Translations under genes and position numbers: made by a program | The notes under the pieces: model-generated | The model's database searches: none | Told to the model about the DNA's origin: nothing | The model's input: the letters and a program-made list of their open reading frames with translations, nothing else | Shown here: positions 27,901 to 39,900 of the stretch, one piece after another | How the letters are laid out: each line of letters opens with the position of its first letter | How positions within the stretch are numbered: the stretch's first letter is position 1 | Source of the DNA: Neodiprion pinetum | Lineage: Eukaryota > Arthropoda > Insecta > Hymenoptera > Diprionidae | NCBI RefSeq assembly: GCF_021155775.2 | Contig: NC_060235.2 | Location: forward strand, 43,372,701-43,436,700 | Direction: 5' to 3' | DNA length: 64,000 bases

Positions 27901-30900
27901 AAAAACTTCGAGAATCAATCGTAATATGTTTGTATTCATTTTATGACCAAATTGTTCAAATCACTATTGTATTAATACTAATACCTAACAGTATATTGCC
28001 AATTCAGCTTTGATAGTTTTACTTTCTCTTGCTCTTTCTCAACCACACGGAATGCACAAGAAAATTTGTATTTTCACATCAAACATTAAATTCAATGACA
28101 AATTCTAAGACATACCTACGTAATTTGCGACTGGGGTGAAAAATTGACGAAGTTCAAAAGCTTGTCATGGCCTCCCTATCAATATACGTCCATCATTTCG
28201 AACATGTGTCAAATTTCACGGACGACGACGAAGACCCAACGGAAAATCATCCCTCCGTGATGATTTTATAGAACAGCAAATTTCGTTTTATTTTTTGCCG
28301 ACAAACAAATTCTCATGCATATATCTATATATTAGGGTGATCTTGATTTGGGGATCGGAAAAATCCTCAATCTGACGCTTCCAGACCCGTTGCAAAACAT
28401 TTAAAAAAATCTGTAAGGTTGTAAGCCGCTGCATCAATTGGAACACGTGCCTCAACGAGCTTCAATTTTCGCATTCATGCGAAAAAATCACCCGCGGCGT
28501 TGATTTTCGCGTGTGTCAAAAAACTTCTGTTGGAATATTATATTTTTCACAAAATTTCAATTGTTGATTTAAAAATATAAATGATTTACAATCAAATATT
28601 TTTTTTTATGTTCAGCATCTTTTATGATTTGAAACAGGTCTGGAGGGCATCGCATTGAAAAATTTTCAGACCCCCAAATAAGGATCACCCTAATATACTC
28701 GTACGTATATGTAATGCACACCCATTTTCGTCCCATGCGTAATTTTTTCACAATTTCTTATTTGGTAATTGTTGTAGGTATCGAAAAGCCGACGAATGTA
28801 TACTAATCATCCTTTTTGTTGATCTAATGTCGACTCTGCAATATTTATTGGTCTGCATAGCGACCACAGACTGCATTGGAATTGAAGAGAGATACTGTCA
28901 AGAATTGCCACCTTCTTGTAAATATTTTACGCAACAAAATGATGTAAAAAATTGAATAAATACCGGGCTCTTTTCGGGGTGTATGCCAATTTAATTGGCG
29001 AAGTGCGAGTCGCGTAAAAATGGCGGATGGCCACCGCCAGCCACCATTTGCTAACCGGCCTGACATAGACATTCATTAGCATTTCGCAGTGTGATATGAT
29101 TGGAATTTCAATTTTTTGCAACTCTTTCTTCTTCGCGGCCATTGAAATAAATTTATATAAACTTTTTGCAGCTATCAAAATATACAAATTTAAATACTTT
29201 TAAATATTGTGGACTGCCTGTTCTCTGCAACTGAGTTATTTCGCAATAGCTACGAATGCACTATTCTTACAAATAAATACCTACTAGTGCTGTAATGAAT
29301 GTAAATTTTTAAGTATTCGTGAATGCAAATGCGAATGCGAATATTTTTCATCGATATTCGCGAATATACATTTTTAAACCTAGCGCCATTTCTCTATGGC
29401 TAAAAGTTGACGATTGATTGACTGACAGGTACACTTCGTATTCTGGAAATTGTTGAGCTGATCCGAACTAAACCGATTGTTTGTTTGATTATTTATCGAC
29501 AAATTGATAAAAGAAACAAATTAATTTTGAGGTTGGAGTTTGACACAAACGTGAAGACAAACTTTCATAATAAGAGTTCATTGCCAAATTAATGTTTCTT
29601 GTCTTATTTAATACTAGGGGCTCCGCCGCTGCGCGCTTCGCGCCTCACAGATTGTTTTATTTATGTAATCGTCATTTATCTTTATTTAAATCTGTGTTAG
29701 TAATCTGTATTCTTCTACGATGTGAAAATCCTTATCCGTTCTTTTTATGCGCATACCAGAGTGAACTCAAGTATATCCTTGATGTTTTCAACCCCTTATT
29801 GTCTAAATTTCTAAAAACGCGAAAGGACTTTTTAGGTATTTATATTATGAACTGTTTGAATCAAAAACCAAGTCGATGTCTCATCCGTGTGCGGAGATAT
29901 CGTCGAATCCGTAAAAATCACGTTTAACCACTTTTCACCCCCTTAGGGTTCGAATTTCTAAAAATCGTTTCTTAGTGGATGCTTACGTTCCGAAGGAAAT
30001 ATGCATCCTAAATTTCAAGTTTCTAGGTCAAGGGGTTTGGGCTGCGCGTTGATCGTACTTGTTCCTTTACATATAGAGATTATTTTCACAAATTTTACAC
30101 GCAAATTATGAAGTAATTGTGACAGTCAAATTTGCAAAATATTCGTACGCTTTTCGCAAATGCGAATGCCAATATTCGTTACATCGCTAATACCTACACG
30201 TCGGTGACAATTTTTTAACATCATTTATATATTTTATCGAAGCACCTACGCATTTCTCAGTAAGAACAAATTCGAAGAATATTATTACAGAATCGATAAA
30301 CGGTTTTAATTTCAGTTCTATGTATAATGCACATTATTACATGTAGGTATTATTATGGAAAGTAATATCTATTGTATAAGAATTTTGACGAGGAATTAAT
30401 AAATCTTTCAAATTTATTGGTTCTCCGAATACTTCTTGTAATTATACGCTTCACGTTTAAACACCGCGCCGCGAAGTTGTATTTCGTTCCTCAAATTTAC
30501 AACATACGAGCGATTTAGAGGTGTACATTGTATAGGTATGCCTACTGTAAACAATGCACACGTCTGTACTACGGAAGCGAAAAATTTTCAGATTAGAGGG
30601 AAAATGTTGACGAAATGTTTTAGTTTATAATACAGTTTCTTTTTCTTCTCTCATTCACAATTGGTATCTAGAATGGACATAATTGTTTTCGAGAGTGGCG
30701 TTCTAAGCATGCACCGTCCGCAATTATTCGTCTTATACATGTAATTTCTAAGCCACGCCTACAAATAGGCTCGTTATTGAAATTATCACCTGTATAAGCC
30801 CTCGACTTGCTCCAGTTTCCTCGCTCTACTCTTGTATCAGTAATCATTGAAAATAGTGAATACGCACGCAGGTCCACGCGTGTCTATGTAATATCGATCC

Positions 30901-33900
30901 AATTATACCCGTATCACGGGCATGTACCTACCTAAGGTGTTGCCCATCCCGTGAGGACCTGATGCATACAAACAGGGTCAAAGTTTGCAACTGCTTTTCT
31001 AGTTCTTGATTCTTGCGTAAATTGCCAAATGCTAAGACTGTACACCTACTAAATGCCGTGATAACTGCAATTATTAATAAATTAACTCGCGGTTGACACG
31101 CTCGGCAGCGCTGAGAAATAACACTCGTCCTACCGCGCGTGAATTCACCTTATCGCCAATGCTAGGACGATTGTTAGTTGCACGTACGGCGTGTATAAAT
31201 GTCAAATCATGCCAAATTAAGGCATACGCTCGGAATAAAACGCAAATACGCTGTCGATATATTACAAGTTTGCGAGTAGGTACCTACAAAAATCGATCAT
31301 CTGCAGTCTGCTGTGGCAAGTCGTCAATTAAAAGTTGGTCAAAAGTACCGTAATGATATTTAAAAATCATTCCAACATTGTTTCCTTTAAATTGCTCTTA
31401 CCACCATGTCTCGTTATAAATTCATCCATTCCTTATTGTTGCTATTCTTTTCTTTTATTTAACGTAAATCGATTCGAAAATTTCTGCGAGGAAGCAGTTT
31501 ACGCGATCAACTGCTCGGGGAAATGAAAGTATATACTGCAAGTACGTACAAGTAGTTAGTGTTAGTTTATCAGAGAAAAAAAAGTTACTGGTGGACTTAC
31601 TATATCCCCGGCGTAGTTTTTTCTTTTTTTCGAACTAACAACAGTCTTCTGTTCAAGTGACTGCAGAAACGCCCTGCATGAGTTACAGTCAAATTTACCA
31701 CACGGAGAAAAGTTGTACTCGCATACCTATACGGCATAAGAGCTCGTATAATGTTGGTTCTTTTGCACGTTCGAAAGTATTTTCTGCCGTTTGCAGCCAT
31801 TTTCTCATGCTGCATCATGTTGGGCTCTGACAATTTCTCCAATATTGGGTATTTCTGTTCTTTCCCACATCGGATTCATTGCATAGAATACGTCATATAA
31901 AAACAACATATCGAGGGCTAACAATGAGGACTAGAGGGAGTAATCAGCAATTCCTTTGACGAAAGACGCGTCTGCCGGCATGTAGTTATATATAATAAGA
32001 GCGTATGGGCAATTTTAACGTTGAAACTCCATACCTATTATAATTAGGCAAATATTCAAAAGCGTTCCGCCACAATTAAGCGGGCGTAAGCCAACGTGAT
32101 CGCAACGGCGTAGGACGAATTATTTTAAAGCCTATGCTACGCCCTTCTGGCATTACACGTTTTCTTTTTTTTTTTTTTTTTTTTTTTTTCGTTTTCATCA
32201 GCCTCACTCTGACCAGAAGAGCGTGACATCTCATTTTAATTGTCATCGCGTGCGTCCTTCTGGCGGCTGTTTCATTTTTACAATTCCATTTCGGCCAGCA
32301 GGGCGTAGCCGAATTTTTTCTGTTACCGCTGTTCTCTACCTACGATGGTAAAGATTCACGCATGCTGGATGCACGGAGGGAACGGATTATTTGAGTCAAG
32401 TGATATTCGTTTGATTCAACTAAACGCGGCGAACACAATATTATTAATTCAACAAAATACTTTTGTTGGTCTGGCAAAATTTAGTTTAACCAACTGAAGA
32501 TTTTTTTTAAACCGATAGAACTTTGATTGACACAAAATAAATATTTACTCCACCGCCCATGACGACACATTTCATTGATTCAATGACAGTTTTCTCTCAG
32601 TGTGTGTATCGAACGTATAGCTCCGTCAAAGAGCCGTAAAGAGAGAAATATGATGTACCGAAGGTTCGAAAGTACAACTGAATTTGATCGAGTTTAAGTA
32701 GAGTTGGAACAATATTCTCTTACGATTAAAACAGACGAAAAGTTGGAAACCCATTTATATCAGCTAAAATAGCACAATTATTGCGATGACTCTGAAGAGA
32801 TACCGTTATCGAATCCATTTCATCGATTTCTATGAACCGAGGCTCATTTTTTTTGTAACTCAATTCTCTACGAATCTACGAACCCAGATTCTGGATAACG
32901 GTGTAGTATTTTTTATTAAGGCATTCGTAGACTATTCAACACCCATAATAATTTCACTAATCATATTTTTTCGATCAATTGAGAAGCCAAATCGAAAATA
33001 TGACTTTGTGGTAATCATTCAATACTGGGATCTTTTCAGAGTCGTCAATAAACGTATTTTAGCTGAAACTTGGAACTCTTTGAAAGAATTTCTGTTTCAG
33101 GGGAATATCGTTATGCAACTAAATCCCACTCAACGAACCTTAGTTGTACTTTCAAATCTTCGATACATGATATATCTATCTGTCTTTACAGACCTTTGAC
33201 TGGACTGTACGTTTTGTACATTCTTAGAATAAATGAATCTGCAATTCTACAATCACTTCGAAGTAAAGTGTTTTCATTCGGTAATGATCTCGAAAAATAT
33301 GTAACAACCAAAGTTGTGACAACGTAGACGTTTCACTTTGACAAGCCGCTATCGAACGAAACGAACCCCACGACCAATATAGATGTGGAGGCTACTGTTT
33401 TCGGTCCGTTCTCCTCGTCTTACGTAGAGTGTGATACGATATACTACCCTTCGACTACGAGGAGCACGAAGGAGGATAAACAGAAAGGAAGATATTATTA
33501 CAAGCTGGTTGTTTGATAATGACACTTGATATTTATTGTAACAAAGATGATGCAGCGAGTGAGTCGAATCGGGAATGATTGAGTACGAAAGGGAGAGTTG
33601 GGGAAGGAATGAGATCTTTGCAGGAGCAGATCGACGCGTCTATACGCTGGAAAGAATTAAGATATTCATAATTCCCAAGCGGCGTCTTAAAGAGGAATAA
33701 TTTGCTCTCATTTTTCTTTTTTAGAAAACAATCTACGATCTTTTTGAGCCCCGGTACGTAATTTTCTACATAGCCGTTTTCGGCTATTTTTTAGCCGTAG
33801 AAAATTGACCCCACAACAAAGGAAAAATTTTTTCCTAAGCTGTGGGGTTAAATTTCCGCGGCTAAAAAATAGCCAAAGAGAACCATGTTCAAAAATACAT

Positions 33901-36900
33901 ACCGGAGCCGTGAAAAAACGTAGAGAATTTTCCAAAAAAGGAAAATAAAGGTAAATTTATCCTCTTCAAAAAGCTGCTTGGCAAATTCGATTATCTCCAT
34001 TTTTGAGTCCGCTTTCTAACCTTTAGTGCGGCAAGAAATTTCGACTGGTGTACCCAAACTTTTGGCTGACAGTGTATTTTTTTGCCTGTGAAAGTACGCA
34101 GCTATAGCGCATAGTTCTAGGAGTGAAGTAAGAGCACGTTGTTTCTGAAATATATTATCTCGAGGAAGATGAATGAGGGAGAAGCTGAGTGAGTACAATT
34201 GCATGTGCCATGTGCACTCAGGATCTAAATGTGCATATGCGAAGCTTGATGAAATAAGAATACAGGCGGGAAACTATAGGGTTACAGCAAGGAACGCGAG
34301 GAAGCTGGAGTACCGTCTTACGGACTGGACGTAATACCGTTATATTATAGTTACGGTAAAAATTCGAACTATTATTCATCTTTGTTTCTTCAAATTTGAA
34401 AAACTTTGCTACAGCTCCGCGCCGATCGTGTCGAAATATGACTCTTGAAAATTCTTAGGGGATTTATATTAGATAATGGTGCAACGGTCGATTTGCTTAC
34501 GACCAAACTGAAAAATGATCGTGCACCATTGTCGATATTTAAAAAAACGATTCTGCTCAGCAGGTTTTCCCGTTTCCCAGGATTTGCTGAAAGAATGTTC
34601 TCGTGTTCACCTCAAATTCATAAGTGGCTATCCACAAATCGTTGATCTGTAAGCTGATTCCTCCCATTCATAAATAATTCTAGATTTTGCGCACATAATA
34701 GCCTCATACCCGAAAATCTAGAACTATTAATAATTTGACTATATTCAACTGTTTAGGATCTTGCTGATGAAATTTTGCGTCTGAGAGCGCAAATTCGTAA
34801 TTAGGCATTTCGTTAGAGACACTATAAACATTGACCGTAACTATATCTTTTCAACCTGAACGTGTGTACTAATCTGCACGAATCTTTGCTACGTTGAGAA
34901 AATGGTAATTTTTTTTTTTTTTCATCATGTTTGTTAATTTTCGTTAAAAGTGTCAGAAGCGATTCACCAAGCTTTCGAGCATTCTGTAGAATACACTTAA
35001 GACCAAAAATTCAGTCAAAAGTTTATTCATCCCGCTGCAAAAACTCGAAGCCGAAAGTTCCGAAATTCGCCATTTCGAAACCGGATTTGCAATGGGTCTG
35101 ACATAATTACAAGATTATCGCTTAACCCTTCGTTAAGCGCGTCAGCTTTGGTAGCGCCAGGTAGCGGGTGGGGTCTATGGATACGCCGTTTTGTTAATGC
35201 AATATTTTTATCTGCAGTATAAATCAACGGTTTCATACTTAAAATTGTGTTTGTCTATGCGTCTGGTGATGTCTTACAGGTTGCAAATTTCATATTCATT
35301 GTTTATCATAAATAAACAATATGGCATCTCAGAAGTGAAAAAACCTGAAAATTTGACCACTGTGAACGATATCGCAAAAAAAAAAAAAAAACTATTTCTT
35401 TGCATAAAAGAGGTTTTTTTCGAGCAAAGATGTGAAGACGAAGATATAAACAAACGAAATTATCCATGGGGCGAAATTTTTCAATAAACGGGTACCGTTT
35501 TTATTGACTTAAAAAGCACTTCTTTCGATTAGTGAAAAAGTACATATACACATGCCATCCGTTCTTGCAAAATAGAAGCAAACCATGTCGCAAAAGGTAA
35601 TAAGACACATTTCCAACATGGTTTTAAAATGTTCTTTCAATCCCGATATTTTTTTACGAAAGCAAACGGACAAGGTTTGCAAAAAATTGCAAACGACTAA
35701 TACCTGCAGATAGGCGCGGGCTACAAATATTGAAAAATAATGTTACCTGCATCATTTTGGCCGAAGTGAAATTGTGATGACAGAAATACGCCGTAAGCAC
35801 TTGCCGCCAAAAGGGCGTAAGTGACCAAAATAAAAGATTTGCATCCAGCCCTTCTGGTCAAAGTGAAACTTGGTAACTGGAAGGCGTGGAATACGATCAC
35901 CGCCACAACCGTGTAACATAATTTTTCAAATATTTTAACCTATACCGTTATGGCGGCACCAGCTCGAAAACTGAGGCTGAAGTTAATAAAGTTAACGTAA
36001 CGAAACTACAGGAATAAATAATTATTGCACAATTTTAGAATGACTTGGAAGAAGTTGGCTGTTGAAAATGAGAATATATTTTCTTTATCACGGTTTACTG
36101 AATTTCGGACATGCCCAAAGGTGTGCAAATTAACGACTTTTGCTAAACATGCATCGCGAGAATCACGTTACCAACTTCATCCTGATCCCCAAAAGCACCG
36201 CAGTGGCTCATCTGGTACGCCCTCGTGGCAGTGGCGTACCTGGTATTTTTTTAGGATCACAACCTTCCGTTATCTAGCTCTCGATGTAACATACCTACAT
36301 AATAACGTATAACAATATCGTGAGTAGCAATCACTGCAGGGCTACGGGTTGCTTTTTCGCGCATCAGGTAAATATTTAATACAGTAGGTATATCGTTCGA
36401 TACGCAGAGACGCTCGTCGCCCGTCTTTTTCGTCTCTGCCTCGGTCTTCCTCTTCCGTTTCCTCTTACTTCGTCCCGCAGTTTCCCGGCATCCCCAACGC
36501 CCACGCACCATTCCATAGTATTGATTACCTTACTCCCGCTGTATATGTATACCCACGACGACGACGACGACGACGACGTAAGAGCAGCGCAGAGCGAAAG
36601 GCGACAGGAAAAGGACTCGATTACAGCTTGAGCATCGCGCATCCCCCAAATCGCCGCACAATTCTACCGCTTGCACGCATGTATGTGTGCTGCAGCTTAC
36701 ATAAGTTCATCCGTTATGCCACGACGTCATACAAACATTGGTAGCGCCGTGTAAAGTAAGTGTACCAGTTATTGACGCTGTTCCAATTATTGATCTTTTT
36801 TGGTTGTATTTGTTTGATCCACAGTTCTAAAATTATCAAAAAATAAATTTTTTGCGTCTAAACGTCTAGCGATTGGTTTTTGTGATCGAGAAATTCACAA

Positions 36901-39900
36901 TTTGTGCCGTCAATTTATAATTATGACAAATACAAGGGTCAATAATTGGGTCTAAATGTGTCAATAACCGGTACACCTACCTTAAGTATAGATATACACG
37001 ATGTGAGTAAATATTTCACACGTCAAAACGCACACCCTTAGCCCCCATGCAAGTTTCAACGATCTGGCGGTTCTACGTGCTACAAAGTTAACTCAGCTAT
37101 TATTCGAGGCGATTTTTCAACGCCATTCGTTCATGATGCAGGGAAATTTATAAATGACGATCAACGCAATACAAGTCCATGGTTGAAAGGCCAGTCGGTA
37201 TAATTGTTTGCTTTTTTTCAATTTCACTTTCCTTTTCTTCTCATTTACTAGGTACATTCGAATTTTTTTAAATCAATTGGGTTTCCTTGCAATGAAATTG
37301 TGGTAATTTTTTAAAAACATTTATTCGTTTCTTATAACGAGCTGTTCACAATCTTGTGTAACTTAAATACGAAAGTCGACAAAAACAATGTTGACGGTTA
37401 GCGTCGTTGAGCTTTGAGGTAACCAAACTATTTCAAGAGTATTGCTTGCCAGACAATGCTCAGAGAATTTAATTCATCTTCCTCCCCAACCAATTTCATG
37501 AAGCTGAAGCTAGAGCAGCTAGAGTTAACAGTCAAACGTGATAAACTTATTTCAAATAGAAAAATGCAGTAGTTGTATCCTCATAATTCTATAAGAGTAT
37601 CGGGGGTTCAATGCCGGGGTAATTTACTAAATTTTAATTATCGGACTTCACCATCTTATTCGAATCAACGTTAGAACGTTTGTCCGTTAATTCTGGCTGC
37701 GAGCTTCAGTCTTGCCCAATTTCACCTTCCACGATTAGTCATAATTAGGTTACGATAAATAAGATCAACCTTGTTCAGAGTTCTTGTTTCAGGAGGAGTA
37801 AGTCTCTCTTTGTACGATCGAAAGCACGATTTCATTGACTTTGGTGTTTGGCTCATCAATTCTCAATTGAGACTCATGCACGTTCAGCGCCCACTTATCG
37901 CCCGTCAAAGTGCAATTTGCGTAGAACACCAATGATTCATGTTGCAAAATTATCGCGTCAAAGTGCAATTTGCATAGAATACCAATGATTCGTGTTGCGA
38001 ATAAAAATTAGGCAGTATAACGTTAACTGCATTAGTACCAATTTAAGCGGTGAGCTTTTTTTCCATAGTTGGTGGGCACGGAACATGACTGCCACGTGAT
38101 CCACACTTGTGCCAATTCCGATCCGATGGCGTAGAATTAGTTTCATGAAAATCCCATGAACTGATAAAAATGACCCGTCACTCGACCTTCCAAAACAAAT
38201 TACGATCCTTTTAACCGACAGCATGTATCAATCAGATATATAAAGCCAGTTAGTATAAACTGTTTGCCTAACACAATCGGTGACTGACCAATATCGTGTC
38301 TTGTATTATTTTCAAACCATTATTTACTCAGTTTTCTTTTTTCTTCTTTGTTGCATGTAAGAGAGTTTAACGAGCTCGAGCAATGATGCAACTCTAAAAT
38401 GTACGACTAAATAATAATGAGAAGTAAGTCCCCACACTTTAGGAATCACGTTATCATAACAATAGGAGTGAGATCTGCGAACCGCGGCGAGGGTGGGAGG
38501 GAAACTCGGGTTATTTAAATATTCAATGTCTCAGTTTCGTTCCCCGTTTGCTATATTTGCCGCTACGTATACATATACACCTCGTATCAGTTGTTTATTT
38601 CTAAAAGGCTATCGGCCCTATTTGAATAATAATTGATGGAGATTTTGTGAGAATTAATTCATATATAATCAAGCAGGCAGCAGGAAGACGTTACGGAAAT
38701 CGTGTTTCGGGATCGTCCGACCGCTATGTATCTTGCTTATCGCAGAAAACAGACACACTGCACACATGACTAGTCTTCTATGAATTTTTTATCATTTTTC
38801 CGGAAAAATACCCACGTATCAATGAATTTCAAGCGGGTAGAGGATAGGGGTTCGCTGGTTCGGCCCCTGCAGCCTGGACACGTACTTACACAGCGAATTG
38901 GCGAGCAAATGTCGGAAAAAAAGCCGCACACTTACAATGAAGGGTTAAATCAACCACTTCAATCAATAGTAGGTATTTCTTTTTAATGCTACAACCTAAA
39001 AGGGATTCTTTCGAGCCGAAAACATCTCGAACAATTATTTAATCTCTGCAACGTTGAACCGTATTAAGGAGGCGCTTGTATCAGACTGTACCGTAGTTAA
39101 AAAATGCATTGCAGCGCGACACGCAAAATATCTTCACCGGTCACTTACCATCAGATCCATAATTGAATTTTGTAGTACAGGATATCAATCATAGACCTAC
39201 TTTCTTGAAAACGACTAACGATAAATGGATCCCGAAGCTCATTGAGAAACTGCACAGGAATTACGAAAATTATTTTCGAGATGATTGGGCTGCTGATATG
39301 CAGGTAAATTTTCACTTTGATCAAAGTGACCGGCAGAAAATTAACTTGTGTGTCTAACAGACGCAAGTTTTACACGTTTTTTCACGCTTGGCGTAAATCG
39401 TACTCCTTGATGCACAATCTACTCTTTTTCATTATTGTAATCCGAAAATGCATCGCGCATCGGCAAGGCCTTCTAATACCTACGCTTGCGTTCATTGCAC
39501 ATCTGCAGTCCAATTATTTCATAACGTTGTATTGTTCTAGCTCGCGATTAATTTGAAAAAACTATTCCAATTTAGCCCTTACCTGCTGGAATCTACGTAA
39601 TTCTAGAGAAGTGTGTCAGGTAAGGGTTAAGGAAGGTGCGCGTGTACACGCTTGAACATCGCGCTGTAAGAGCAAGTCACGTGATTGGGAGAACGAAACT
39701 CGTTCGATCATAGCTCTCGTCACCTTCTTCTCGTCTTTATTAAACCTACAAGACTACGTAGCCGCTGTAGAGGATATCAAATCCAAGCTACACCAATGCA
39801 AGGAGACATCACGTGTACCGTAGCTTCTTTACGTATGTGCTACGATGAATCGTAAGCCCGCTAGTAATTTGCTATTGTGTAAACTTGTATGAGTAAAATT

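Noticed and set aside
31568..31720. Two CAGAGAAAAAA / CACACGGAGAAAAG words as ends of another CACTGAG-type element
   Set aside because: They point in the same direction and no inverted partner end was found.
32786..33199. A 137-codon hydrophobic frame, considered as a chemoreceptor fragment
   Set aside because: No receptor signature motif, no splice context, AT-rich composition gives Phe/Ile-rich translations.
37595..37625. GGGGGTTCAATGCCGGGG as a tRNA B box
   Set aside because: No A box at the right distance and no acceptor stem.
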